DNA of 64,000 nucleotides from Muribaculaceae bacterium. Lineage in GTDB: Bacteria; Bacteroidota; Bacteroidia; Bacteroidales; Muribaculaceae. The notes below the pieces were generated by a model that ran no database searches, had not been told where the DNA came from, and saw nothing but the letters and a program-made list of their open reading frames with translations. The stretch is taken from NCBI GenBank assembly GCA_017557625.1, contig JAFYYG010000065.1:25898-89897 (forward strand). Direction: 5' to 3'. Made by a program: the position numbers and the translations under genes. Shown one piece after another: positions 1 to 8,727 of the stretch. Position 1 is the first letter of the stretch. Each line of letters opens with the position of its first letter.

Positions 1-614
1 AAATAGTCTTTGATTTGGTGACTCCTTGGGAGACAATCGCCAACATCAAACTCGGAGTTCCTGTGGAAATCAACATTGAGAACGCAATAGCTGCTATGGC
101 AGCATGCCGCCTTGAGGGCATCTCGCCCGAAGCGATGCGCGAGGCTATCGCCACGTTCCAGGGTGCCAAGCGCCGCTTTGAGTTCTGGCTTAAGGAACCT
201 GGTGAGCATGGCAAGGTGGTGATTGACGACTATGCCCATCATCCCAGCGAGCTATTGGCGAGCATAAAGAGTGTTCGTGACCTCTATGAAGGCCGTCGCC
301 TCACGGTGATGTTCCAGCCGCATCTTTACTCCCGCACACGCGATTTCGCACTAGAATTTGCGTCTGCGCTCTCTCATGCCGACGAGGTGATATTATTGCC
401 CATTTATCCCGCCCGGGAGCTCCCAATAGAGGGAATTACGAGCGAAATTATATTAAAAGATGTGAAATGTGCGAAAAAATCAATTTATTCTAAAGAAAAT
501 TTGATTAAGTCGATACATTTGCTTAATTTTGATATTTTATTAGTATTGGGGGCTGGCGACATCGTTGATTTGCTACCCCAGATTTGTGAAGAAATAAAGA
601 AACAGGCACGTTGA
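1..614 (+). CDS. murC: UDP-N-acetylmuramate--L-alanine ligase, C-terminal part
   Basis: The reading frame is open from the first bases of the window, so the gene begins upstream and only the last 204 or so residues are present. The visible part is the substrate domain and C-terminal domain of a Mur ligase: the stretch VVIDDYAHHPSE near residues 68-79 of the fragment is the conserved Mur ligase C-domain motif, followed by RLTVMFQPHLYSRT, typical of MurC. MurC adds L-alanine to UDP-MurNAc in the cytoplasmic steps of peptidoglycan synthesis. Its stop codon overlaps the TTG start of ftsQ by 4 bases, and ftsA and ftsZ follow, the usual Bacteroidetes division-cell-wall order. Confidence 0.95.
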   Translation, partial: IVFDLVTPWETIANIKLGVPVEINIENAIAAMAACRLEGISPEAMREAIATFQGAKRRFEFWLKEPGEHGKVVIDDYAHHPSELLASIKSVRDLYEGRRLTVMFQPHLYSRTRDFALEFASALSHADEVILLPIYPARELPIEGITSEIILKDVKCAKKSIYSKENLIKSIHLLNFDILLVLGAGDIVDLLPQICEEIKKQAR

Positions 615-1597
615 AATATGCACGTTACATATTACTGATAGTGCTCTTGGCCCTGCTCATAGGAGGCTCCTACTGGGCAAGGAGCAAGAGTCGTGATGAG
701 GTGTGCAAAGAAATAAAGGTTGAGATAGAGAACAACGAGGGCGCAACTTTTGTCACAGCGACCTACGTCTTGGAAGAACTTGAACGCAAGCACATTATCG
801 TCAAGGATAAACCAGTATGGCAGATTAACGTGGAGGAGATAGAGAAAGTGCTCTTGCAGTCGCAATATATAGAGACGGCGGAGTGCATGTTTGTAAATGG
901 CGGCACCCTTAAGATAAAAGTCTCTCAGATAGTGCCTGTGATGCGTGTCTTCGACGGTGACCAGTCCTACTATGTCAACAAGCAGGGCAAACGTATGACC
1001 GCCGTTGCCAACTGCTATACCGACGTGCCCATTGTTAAAGGACACTTCACCAACAACTTCACACCCATGCGCATGCTGCCCTTGGTGCAGTATGTGGAGA
1101 GTGTCCCCGAGTTGAAGGCTTTGGTGACGATGTATTGCATAAACGATACCAACAATATCATCATTGTGCCTTCGGTAGAAGGTCATGTGATAAACATTGG
1201 CAACTGCAGCGACTATGAGTCTAAGTTCAAGAAGCTCAAGTTGTTCTACAACAAGGTGATGCCAGTAAAGGGTTGGATGTACTACGACACCATTTCGGTG
1301 AAGTGGGACTATCAGGTTGTTGCCACACGGCGCGATAAATTAGTGGAGGTTCAGAATGTTTATGATCCAGAGCAGGACGAGATTCCCGATGACCCAGGTA
1401 CCATGCGGGTGAGCAGTGATAGCAAGGCTCCAATCAACAAGATGGCTTCAGAGAAAAACATCTCCGCCCCCAAAAGTTCCTCTCCACCAGCTACTGGCGA
1501 GAACAAGGTCGACACCAAGAAACCTGCCGAGCAGTCGTCGCCTCCTCCCGATAAAAAGAAAGAAAATACTCCAAAAAATAAATCAACAAATGGCTGA
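611..1597 (+). CDS. ftsQ: Cell division protein FtsQ
   Basis: A 328-residue bitopic membrane protein of the divisome. One transmembrane helix lies at about residues 5-22, followed by a POTRA/FtsQ-type periplasmic region to about residue 230. The last 80 residues are Lys/Ser/Pro-rich and look disordered, a lineage-specific tail. The start is TTG, overlapping the murC stop (TTGA), which implies translational coupling; no ATG gives a better N-terminus. Sequence similarity to FtsQ is weak by eye, as is normal for this family, and the call rests largely on topology and the position between murC and ftsA. Confidence 0.88.
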   Translation: MKYARYILLIVLLALLIGGSYWARSKSRDEVCKEIKVEIENNEGATFVTATYVLEELERKHIIVKDKPVWQINVEEIEKVLLQSQYIETAECMFVNGGTLKIKVSQIVPVMRVFDGDQSYYVNKQGKRMTAVANCYTDVPIVKGHFTNNFTPMRMLPLVQYVESVPELKALVTMYCINDTNNIIIVPSVEGHVINIGNCSDYESKFKKLKLFYNKVMPVKGWMYYDTISVKWDYQVVATRRDKLVEVQNVYDPEQDEIPDDPGTMRVSSDSKAPINKMASEKNISAPKSSSPPATGENKVDTKKPAEQSSPPPDKKKENTPKNKSTNG

Positions 1598-1660
1598 CAA
1601 GGTACATCCTTTCCCTACTTATTAATTGAAACTTAACACTTAATACATATTTTCACACTC

Positions 1661-3040
1661 ATGAGCAATTCACAATACATAGCAGCTTTAGAGATTGGCA
1701 GTTCGAAGATTGTGGGTGCCATAGCCGAGAAGACTTCTGCCGGATATGTGCAAATCAACCATCTCGAAATGGAGAAACTCACCAACAGCGTTAGGCATGG
1801 ATGCGTGCAGAACGTGGAAAACACCAAGGGATGCATCAACAGCATCATCAAGAAACTGGAAAACCGAGTGGATGGCACTATCGACGAGGTGTTTGTGGGA
1901 CTAAGCGGACGCTCACTGCACAGCGAGCCCACCGAAGTCAACCATAACCTTGACGCCACCGTCCCCATTACCGAAGAAGTCCTCGACAGCATCGTGAATG
2001 AGGCCGGACGGGATCCTATCAAGAACTATGAGACCATCAAGGTTGTGCCTCGCACCTATTATGTGGACAAGAATGAAACCAAGAGTCCGCGAGGGCAGTT
2101 TGGCTCAAACATCAACATTAAGCTCAACTTGATTGTTGCCCGTCAAAACCTGAAACTCAACCTCGACCGAGTGATGAACGGTGCCGTGCGGGTTCGCGAG
2201 TATCTTGTCACACCACTTGTCGTCGCCGACGAGATTCTGGAGCCATCAGAAAAATCGTTAGGCTGCATGTTAATAGATTTGGGTGCCGAGACTACCACGG
2301 TGTCGTTCTACAAAAACGACTCGCTGGTCTATCTCACCACTCTGCCATTGGGTGGCCGCAACATCACGCGCGACATCACAGTGGGCCTTAATGTGCTGGA
2401 AGACACTGCCGAGCGTGTGAAGAAAAATATCAGCAACCCACTTGAAAAGAACGTGGACCACATCTCGATAGAAGGCGTGAACTCCACCGATGCCGCCAAC
2501 TATATCGCAGCTCGCACCGGAGAGATAATCGCAAACATCAAGCAGCAGATTTCATACGCCGGGGTGAAGACGGTTGACCTGCACAACATCGTGCTTATAG
2601 GCGGTGGCGCTCAGCTACAGGGTATAGCACGCCGCATCGAGGACGAGATAAAGCTCAAGGTGCGCATGGGTTCCTATCCCAAAACACTCAACATCCTCGA
2701 CCACAACATCAACCGAGCAGAGTATGTGCAGATTTTCTCGCTACTCTCGAATGCTGCAGCCAAGATGCCCTACAACCAGTCGTGCGTGCGCCTGAACACC
2801 TACGGCGACACCGACCAAGACTTTGTGACCCCCGATTATAGCAGCAACCGCAGCTATGATGACGATGACGACTACAGCTACGGCCGATTCAGAGAGGAGC
2901 CGACACGTCCCGGCAAGCCCTCAAGGACGAGTAATTCCCGTGAACGAACCGAGCCTAAGCGCCAAAAGCGCAGGACCTGGCTCGACAAGGCTCGCGAAAA
3001 GATGGAGAAGTTGATGAACGAACCCGAAGACGAAGAGTAA
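1661..3040 (+). CDS. ftsA: Cell division protein FtsA
   Basis: Actin-fold protein that anchors FtsZ to the membrane. Residues 10-23 (LEIGSSKIVGAIAE) form the first phosphate loop, residues about 201-218 (MLIDLGAETTTVSFYK) the second, and about 310-322 (IVLIGGGAQLQGI) the adenosine-binding motif. A 60-residue acidic and basic linker follows, then a C-terminal amphipathic helix around WLDKAREKMEKLMNE that would serve as the membrane-targeting sequence. The length of 459 residues is slightly above the E. coli protein because of that linker. It lies 63 bp after ftsQ and 63 bp before ftsZ on the same strand. Confidence 0.96.
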   Translation: MSNSQYIAALEIGSSKIVGAIAEKTSAGYVQINHLEMEKLTNSVRHGCVQNVENTKGCINSIIKKLENRVDGTIDEVFVGLSGRSLHSEPTEVNHNLDATVPITEEVLDSIVNEAGRDPIKNYETIKVVPRTYYVDKNETKSPRGQFGSNINIKLNLIVARQNLKLNLDRVMNGAVRVREYLVTPLVVADEILEPSEKSLGCMLIDLGAETTTVSFYKNDSLVYLTTLPLGGRNITRDITVGLNVLEDTAERVKKNISNPLEKNVDHISIEGVNSTDAANYIAARTGEIIANIKQQISYAGVKTVDLHNIVLIGGGAQLQGIARRIEDEIKLKVRMGSYPKTLNILDHNINRAEYVQIFSLLSNAAAKMPYNQSCVRLNTYGDTDQDFVTPDYSSNRSYDDDDDYSYGRFREEPTRPGKPSRTSNSRERTEPKRQKRRTWLDKAREKMEKLMNEPEDEE

Positions 3041-3103
3041 ACAATGATTCTACTAGGCAAACTCATCACAAGATTTTTTCACCAGTAAACAACATCAACA
3101 CAT

Positions 3104-4528
3104 ATGCAAAACATTGTTAAAGACGACGTAGCAGGCAATAGCAAGGCTAACGAGAACAAGACACCAGCGATGCCCGAGCAGAAAGACATCTTTGGAGAGA
3201 TTGACCAAGACCCCGGGTTTGGCAATCCCGAAGCACCCGAAGGCAGCAACGAGCCTTGCCTGATAAAGGTGATAGGAATTGGTGGTGGTGGCAACAATGC
3301 CATCAACCACATGTATAAACAGAACATAAACGGCGTGTCGTTTGTGGTGATGAACACCGACCGGCAGGCCTTGAACAACTCGCCAGTGCCTAACCGTGTG
3401 CTGATAGGCCCCAACACCACCTTTGGTTTAGGAGCAGGCAACAAGCCCGAGCTGGCAAAGCTGGCCGCCGAGGAGAGCCATGACGATATCGCAGCACTCT
3501 TCAACGACGAGACCAAGATGGTGTTTATCACCGCTGGTATGGGTGGCGGCACTGGTACCGGCGCTGCTCCCGTGGTGGCACGTATCGCCCACGAGATGGG
3601 TGTGCTCACCATTGGTATCGTCACCATCCCCTTCCTCTTCGAGGGCAAGAAGAAGATCATCAAGGCGCTCAGCGGTGCCGACGAGATGCAGAAGTATGTT
3701 GATGCCCTGCTCATCATCAACAATGAGCGGTTGAGCGAGATTTACCCCGACCTGAACTTCATGAACGCCTTTGGCAAGGCCGATGATACCCTGTCGGTCG
3801 CTGCCCGCAGCATCAGCGACTTGATTAACGTTGACGGATACATCAATCTTGACTTCAACGACGTGAACACCACCCTGCGTGAAGGTGGAGTGGCAATCAT
3901 CAGTTCGGGATATGGTGAGGGCGAGCAGCGCGTGACCAAGGCCATTCAGGACGCTCTCAATTCGCCGTTGCTCAAGAACCGCGACATCTATGGCTCTCAG
4001 AAGATATTGATGAATATCTACTATTCCCGCAATGCTAAGGATGAGTTCAAGATGAGCGAGATTGACGAGATGAAGAACTTCATGGCTCAGTTCTCTCTCG
4101 ACCACGACATGATTTGGGGTGTGGCCTACGACGAGACCTTAGGGGAGAAAATCAAGATTACTATGCTCGCATCGGGGTTCAATGTGTCGCTCGACACCGA
4201 GACAGCAATGGTCGAGGGCGAGAAGAAGGGCGAATCGAAGATTGTTGCCGATACTAGCCGCATAGAGCGGGAATATGGTGAGAAGTTTAACGAGCTTGAC
4301 ATTGACCGTGCCAAGGCGCAGTATATAGTGCTGCGTCCTGAGGATATCGACAACGACGAGATAGTTGACCTGCTTGAGAAGAACCCTGCATTCAAGCGTG
4401 ACCAGCAGGTTAAGAACGCAGTCAACGAGTTGCAGAGTGCATCCGCCAAGCCCAAGCCCGCCAAACCTGTTTCGCCCATAAGTAAAAAGATAGGCAGCAC
4501 TACTGGCACAATAACCTTTGATGTTTAA
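3104..4528 (+). CDS. ftsZ: Cell division protein FtsZ
   Basis: Tubulin-fold GTPase that forms the division ring. The GTP-binding glycine loops are present: GGGGNNAINH near residue 60 (T1) and GMGGGTGTGAAPV near residues 145-157 (T4). The catalytic T7 loop is around residue 242 (NVDGYINLDFNDV). An N-terminal extension of about 50 residues precedes the GTPase domain. The conserved tail peptide appears as NPAFKR near residue 426, but about 40 Pro/Lys-rich residues follow it, so the partner-binding motif is not at the extreme C-terminus. It is the last member of the division cluster. Confidence 0.98.
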   Translation: MQNIVKDDVAGNSKANENKTPAMPEQKDIFGEIDQDPGFGNPEAPEGSNEPCLIKVIGIGGGGNNAINHMYKQNINGVSFVVMNTDRQALNNSPVPNRVLIGPNTTFGLGAGNKPELAKLAAEESHDDIAALFNDETKMVFITAGMGGGTGTGAAPVVARIAHEMGVLTIGIVTIPFLFEGKKKIIKALSGADEMQKYVDALLIINNERLSEIYPDLNFMNAFGKADDTLSVAARSISDLINVDGYINLDFNDVNTTLREGGVAIISSGYGEGEQRVTKAIQDALNSPLLKNRDIYGSQKILMNIYYSRNAKDEFKMSEIDEMKNFMAQFSLDHDMIWGVAYDETLGEKIKITMLASGFNVSLDTETAMVEGEKKGESKIVADTSRIEREYGEKFNELDIDRAKAQYIVLRPEDIDNDEIVDLLEKNPAFKRDQQVKNAVNELQSASAKPKPAKPVSPISKKIGSTTGTITFDV

Positions 4529-4559
4529 CTATAGCTACCTCAAAAAATAAAGAATAACA

Positions 4560-5831
4560 ATGCTTACATTACAAGTAATCAACGAGAATCCCGAGCATGT
4601 AATAGAAAGGCTCGCAGTGAAGCACTTTGATGCCCGAGAGCCAATAATGAGAATTGTAGAACTCGACAAGCAACGCCGCACTGCACAGAAACAGCGCGAT
4701 GACAATGCTTCGCAACTCAACAAAATGGCGGCACAGATTGGTGCCCTCATGAAGCAGGGCAAGCGCGATGAGGCCGAGCAAGCCAAGGCCGCCGTGGCAC
4801 AGCTCAAGGCCACCAACAAAGAGATTGACGACACTATGACCGCCGCCGCCAACGAGATTACCGAGATATTGCTCACCATCCCCAATATGCCTTATGAGGG
4901 TGTGCCCGAGGGCAGCACTGCCGAGGACAACGTGGTGGAGAAGAGCGGTGGTCCAGAGCCACACTTGGGCGAGGATGCCCTGCCACACTGGGAACTCGCC
5001 AAGAAATACAACCTCATCGACTTTGACCTGGGTGTGAAAATCACGGGTGCTGGCTTCCCCGTCTATGTGGGCAAGGGAGCCAAGCTTCAGCGCGCCCTCA
5101 TCCAGTTCTTCCTTGACGAGGCGGGCAAGGCGGGCTATGTGGAGATAGAGCCCCCATTGGTGGTTAACGAAGCATCGGGACTAGGCACAGGCCAACTTCC
5201 CGACAAGGAAGGCCAGATGTATCACTGTCAGGTGGATAATTTCTATCTCATCCCCACCGCCGAGGTGCCTGTAACCAATATCTATCGCGATGTCATTCTT
5301 AGTCCTGAAGACCTCCCCAAGAAAAATTGCGCCTACAGCGCCTGCTTCCGCCGTGAGGCTGGCTCCTACGGCAAGGACGTGCGTGGCCTCAACCGTCTGC
5401 ACCAGTTCGACAAGGTGGAGATAGTCCGCATTGAGCGCCCTGAGAACAGCTACGCCGCACTCGAGGAGATGAAAGACCATGTGCAGGGATTGCTTGAGAA
5501 ACTTGAGCTGCCCTGGCACATCCTAAGGCTGTGCGGTGGCGACATGAGCTTCACCAGCGCCATCACTTTCGACTTCGAGGTGTGGAGTGCAGCACAGAAG
5601 CGTTGGTTAGAGGTTAGTTCGGTATCCAACTTCGAGACCTATCAGGCTAACCGCCTCAAGTGCCGCTATCGTGGCGATGACAAGAAGACCCACCTGTGCC
5701 ACACTCTCAATGGTTCGGCTCTGGCATTGCCACGCATTGTTGCCGCCCTGCTTGAGAACAACCAGACCCCTGAGGGTATCCGCATCCCCAAAGCGTTACA
5801 ACGTTACACTGGCTTTGAGATTATAGATTAA
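4560..5831 (+). CDS. serS: Seryl-tRNA synthetase
   Basis: Class II aminoacyl-tRNA synthetase charging tRNA-Ser (and tRNA-Sec where present). The first 105 residues form the long antiparallel coiled-coil arm that contacts the tRNA variable arm. The catalytic core has TAEVPVTN near residue 232, motif 2 (FRREAGSYGKDVRGLNRLHQF) near residues 260-285 and motif 3 (NGSALALPRIVAALLENNQ) near 383-402. At 423 residues it is the normal family length. It begins 31 bp after ftsZ and may be read through from the division cluster. Confidence 0.98.
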   Translation: MLTLQVINENPEHVIERLAVKHFDAREPIMRIVELDKQRRTAQKQRDDNASQLNKMAAQIGALMKQGKRDEAEQAKAAVAQLKATNKEIDDTMTAAANEITEILLTIPNMPYEGVPEGSTAEDNVVEKSGGPEPHLGEDALPHWELAKKYNLIDFDLGVKITGAGFPVYVGKGAKLQRALIQFFLDEAGKAGYVEIEPPLVVNEASGLGTGQLPDKEGQMYHCQVDNFYLIPTAEVPVTNIYRDVILSPEDLPKKNCAYSACFRREAGSYGKDVRGLNRLHQFDKVEIVRIERPENSYAALEEMKDHVQGLLEKLELPWHILRLCGGDMSFTSAITFDFEVWSAAQKRWLEVSSVSNFETYQANRLKCRYRGDDKKTHLCHTLNGSALALPRIVAALLENNQTPEGIRIPKALQRYTGFEIID

Positions 5832-5887
5832 ACAGCAGTTTAAAGATAAGACTGATAGATTTTGGGTAACATAAAAAATAGAAGATA

Positions 5888-6319
5888 ATGATAATAAGGT
5901 CTATATTGTGTTTAATAAATAAGGACTATGAAGAATTCTCGGAGTATATATCTTATACTTTAGGGGTGTTACTTGTGGTGGGTCCTGCCCTTCTTATAGG
6001 TTATGCTCTGTTGTTATATATAGTAGGTGATACCACATCCAATAAAAGTTTATATGGTTTTGAAGGTGTAGTCACCATAACTGCTGCTGTATTTTTAATC
6101 ATTTTGGGTATTGGGCTATTCAAGAGGAATTTGATTGCCTATATCATCGCTATGGTTCTGCTCTTTGTGGGTATTATTGTGTGCATTCATTACTTAATAG
6201 GTACGATTGGCACTAATGAACATGTGGTGATAGGTGTGAGCAGCGGTGTAGGTGCTTTATTGATTTATCTGTTTATTGGTTTTATAATCAGTATTAAACA
6301 TAAGTGCTATAACAAATGA
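5888..6319 (+). CDS. Hypothetical four-helix membrane protein
   Basis: I do not recognise this 143-residue protein. It has about four hydrophobic helices (approximately residues 24-46, 58-76, 82-103 and 113-136), a short charged N-terminus with NKDYEEFSEY and a basic C-terminus, so it is an inner membrane protein. It begins 56 bp after serS on the same strand. The base composition is more AT-rich than serS. No catalytic or transport motif is visible. Confidence 0.65.
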   Translation: MIIRSILCLINKDYEEFSEYISYTLGVLLVVGPALLIGYALLLYIVGDTTSNKSLYGFEGVVTITAAVFLIILGIGLFKRNLIAYIIAMVLLFVGIIVCIHYLIGTIGTNEHVVIGVSSGVGALLIYLFIGFIISIKHKCYNK

Positions 6320-6438
6320 AGTGGTACGTCCTGATGGATAAGCATTAGAAATGCGAGTACAGGCTGCCCACTGTGCAATCGGCTCTATCAAGCAATGTGA
6401 TCAGTTGACACATGCCTTGACAGATATTTAGACTGAAA

Positions 6439-6468
6439 AACCATCCCTTGCTTGTTCTAGGGATGGTT
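6439..6468 (-). terminator. Intrinsic terminator of the LuxR-type gene
   Basis: A 10-bp perfect stem (AACCATCCCT / AGGGATGGTT) with a 10-nt loop lies 41 bp past the stop of the minus-strand HTH gene. Read on the minus strand the stem is followed by TTTTT. On the plus strand it could also serve the membrane protein gene upstream, but the trailing T-run there is poor. Confidence 0.7.
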
Positions 6469-6508
6469 AAAAGTTAGTATACCTTGATGACTCTTTTGTG
6501 AGTGTTCA

Positions 6509-6724
6509 TCAATCCAGGTCAATTAGTTTTAATCTGTAAGCCTTACCTATAAGCTCGGCAACGTTGCGCGAGTCAGTCTTGTGCAACAATTGCTTGCGGT
6601 GATACTGAACAGTATTGATTGAGATATACAACCTTTCGGCAATCTCACGGCTGCTCAAACCCTCGACAAGGAACCTTAGAACTTCACGTTCTCGCACCGT
6701 TAAATCTTTAGTGGTGTTAGTCAT
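6509..6724 (-). CDS. Stand-alone LuxR/GerE-type HTH protein
   Basis: The whole 71-residue protein is essentially one GerE-type DNA-binding domain: LTVREREVLRFLVEG, then SSREIAERLYISINTVQYHRKQL, the typical four-helix LuxR HTH with its recognition helix. No receiver, autoinducer or sensor domain is present and the start codon ATG is clear, so this is a complete small protein, not a fragment. Such proteins usually act as dimers; the ligand or partner is unknown. It is monocistronic, with its own terminator downstream and a 312-bp AT-rich region upstream shared with the tRNA-Asp promoter. Confidence 0.85.
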   Translation of the reverse strand: MTNTTKDLTVREREVLRFLVEGLSSREIAERLYISINTVQYHRKQLLHKTDSRNVAELIGKAYRLKLIDLD

Positions 6725-7036
6725 TTGATTGTCATGTATTAAATTTCAATAATTTGCATCGCAAAATAAAAACAGAATGATATAATTTCCAAATAATTAT
6801 ATTCTTTTTTGTCGTTTTTTGGATAAAACTACCCCTTTTAGTAGCAAAAATGTGATAGTATAGTCATTTAAACATATAAATATGGATTTTTTTGTATAAA
6901 TATGGCCTATGGTTTATAATAGTTAGGGCATAAACCACACCGAAACCACACCGAAATGCATTTTTTTTAAAAAAAAGTTCAGAAAAAATTTGCCAGTTCA
7001 AAAAATGTGTGTAACTTTGCACCGCAATTCCAAACT
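6725..7036. other. AT-rich intergenic region between HTH gene and tRNA-Asp
   Basis: About 310 bp without a credible gene. It holds long A and T runs, the short tandem word accacaccgaa repeated twice near 6935-6956, and the plus-strand tRNA promoter at its right end. No clear minus-strand promoter box could be assigned for the HTH gene. Confidence 0.6.
6989..7019 (+). promoter_or_regulatory. Promoter of tRNA-Asp
   Basis: TTTG at 6989-6992 and TAACTTTG at 7012-7019 are separated by 19 nt, a full match to the Bacteroidetes housekeeping promoter. Transcription would begin about 8-10 nt before the mature tRNA. Confidence 0.75.
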
Positions 7037-7110
7037 GGTGCGTTAGTTCAGTTGGTTAGAATGCCTGCCTGTCACGCAGGAGGTCGCTGGTTCGAGTCCT
7101 GTACGCACCG
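7037..7110 (+). tRNA. tRNA-Asp (anticodon GTC)
   Basis: A 74-nt cloverleaf. The acceptor stem GGTGCGT pairs with ACGCACC, the D-arm contains AGTTGGTTAGA, and the anticodon stem CCTGC/GCAGG encloses CTGTCAC with anticodon GTC. The discriminator is G, as expected for Asp, and CCA is not encoded. The T-arm is GCTGG-TTCGAGT-CCTGT, which places a T-T mismatch in the middle of the T-stem and a G-T pair at its base; see findings. Confidence 0.95.
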
Positions 7111-7125
7111 CAGTGGAGAGAGGAG

Positions 7126-7168
7126 AAGAGCGAAGATGTGCTTCGGCACTATTCGCTCTTTCTTTTTG
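7126..7168 (+). terminator. Intrinsic terminator after tRNA-Asp
   Basis: The stem AAGAGCGAA / TTCGCTCTT encloses a second hairpin GTGC-TTCG-GCAC and is followed by TCTTTTT. It ends the tRNA transcript 16 nt after the discriminator base. Confidence 0.8.
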
Positions 7169-7260
7169 TTACAACAGTGCGCTCCAGCTCCTTGGTCTTA
7201 TGCATCAAAGTGTCATAAGCAATGCCGCTACTAATGCCAGTGTCAACACTATCGCCAGCG

Positions 7261-8658
7261 TTACATGTCGTTTTGTTTTTTATGGCTCTTCGGGAAGTAG
7301 AGCCGTGCTGCTTCTTTCACCTTGGGCGAGAGCAGCAGGATGGCTGTCATAGTGCAGCATGCCATAAGGAAGAATGCGATGTCCATGAATCCCACCACCA
7401 CTTTCAGGGGAACGACGGCAGCCACCACAATCATCGCCAGATAGTAGTAGTTGTAGTACTTGGCGTTCTTTGCGCCAAAGAGGAAATTGGTGCATTTGAG
7501 CCCATAGTAGCTATAGGTGAACATGGTGGAGAAGGCGAAGAAGAACACGATAATCATGAGCAGGTAGTGGCCGATGTTGGGTATCAGCTGCTGCCATGCC
7601 CCTAGGGCTATCGCTAGACCTTTGGGGTCGTTGCCCGCGCCTATATAGTTGCCGGCGATGATGATGGGAATTGCGGTGAGAGTGCATATCAGTCCTGAGT
7701 CAATTGCTGGTCCGAGCATGGCGATGAGGCCCTCGCGCACTGGCTCGGTATTTTTGCTGGCTCCGTGCATCATCGAGGCGGTACCTATACCAGCCTCATT
7801 GACGTAGGCGGCTCGCCTTGCACCTATGAGCGCCACATAGGCAAATCCTCCTAGTCCTGCCTCAAAAGTAAATGCCCCTTTGAAGATCGATGAGAATACC
7901 CCAGGAATCTTGTCATAATTCATTACCATGATCACCAGCACCATGATGAGGTAGAGCGCCACCATCAGCGGTACCATTTTTGACGCTATGGCAGCAATGC
8001 TCTTGATACCTCTCAGAATCACAGCCGCTACAATTGCTACCATGATAATTCCCATGATAAACCTTAGCCAGGGGGTGTTTTCTATGCCCATAGGAGTGGT
8101 GAATACTGTCGTCACCGACTCCACAAGCTGGTTGGCCTGCCACACGCACAGTGTGCCCACAAGTCCGAAGATGGCGAACGCCACAGCGAGGGGTTTCCAT
8201 TTCTCGCCCAGTCCTTTAGTGATAATGTACATGGGTCCTCCCTGCACCTCGCCGGCGGTGTCTTTGCCCTTGTACATGATGGCGAGTGTGCCTTCAAAGA
8301 ACTTGGTGGTCATTCCCACGAGTGCGCTCACCCACATCCAGAATATCACGCCTGGGTTGCCGTTGCCCACGGTTAGTGCCACAGCCACACCAGCGATATT
8401 GCCCATTCCCACCGTTGCTGCTATGGCACTTAGCAGAGCCTGCACCGAGCTGATTTGTCCTGTCTGCTTACCGCTGTCGGCAGCTTGTTTCTGTCGCAGC
8501 ACACCGATAGCCTGAGGCAACCTTCTAATTGATACGCATCCTGAATATATAAACAAGAACAGCCCTCCGCCAATTAGCAGCAGGAATTCAGGATATTCGC
8601 ACAGCATATCGGCTGTGGAGATAATGGCATTTCCTATATTGTTGAAAAAATCAGACAT
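7261..8658 (-). CDS. Alanine/glycine:sodium symporter (AGCS family)
   Basis: A 465-residue inner membrane transporter with about 11 hydrophobic helices. Family hallmarks include GMGNIAGVAVALTVGNGNPGVIFWMW near residues 84-110 and the conserved NEAGIGTASMMHGAS near residue 266, which in AGCS proteins lies in a substrate and sodium path. It would import alanine or glycine with sodium. It is the last gene downstream of the LemA/TPM cluster on the minus strand, 69 bp after the final TPM gene, so it may be co-transcribed, but nothing else ties it to that cluster. Confidence 0.93.
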   Translation of the reverse strand: MSDFFNNIGNAIISTADMLCEYPEFLLLIGGGLFLFIYSGCVSIRRLPQAIGVLRQKQAADSGKQTGQISSVQALLSAIAATVGMGNIAGVAVALTVGNGNPGVIFWMWVSALVGMTTKFFEGTLAIMYKGKDTAGEVQGGPMYIITKGLGEKWKPLAVAFAIFGLVGTLCVWQANQLVESVTTVFTTPMGIENTPWLRFIMGIIMVAIVAAVILRGIKSIAAIASKMVPLMVALYLIMVLVIMVMNYDKIPGVFSSIFKGAFTFEAGLGGFAYVALIGARRAAYVNEAGIGTASMMHGASKNTEPVREGLIAMLGPAIDSGLICTLTAIPIIIAGNYIGAGNDPKGLAIALGAWQQLIPNIGHYLLMIIVFFFAFSTMFTYSYYGLKCTNFLFGAKNAKYYNYYYLAMIVVAAVVPLKVVVGFMDIAFFLMACCTMTAILLLSPKVKEAARLYFPKSHKKQNDM

Positions 8659-8727
8659 ATTTTGAAATACATTAATCTTGATTAGTCTTAGTTCTTCTTT
8701 TGTTTAAAAACTGTTTTTGTGAGAGCA

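Noticed and set aside
3428-4105. Long minus-strand frames opposite ftsZ, infB, nusA, mtaB and the actin-like gene
   Set aside because: They lie opposite strongly conserved genes, have shadow-type composition and no family motifs.
7007-7605. Small plus-strand frames across the tRNA and the symporter
   Set aside because: They run through the tRNA-Asp gene, its terminator and the antisense of a well-supported transporter.
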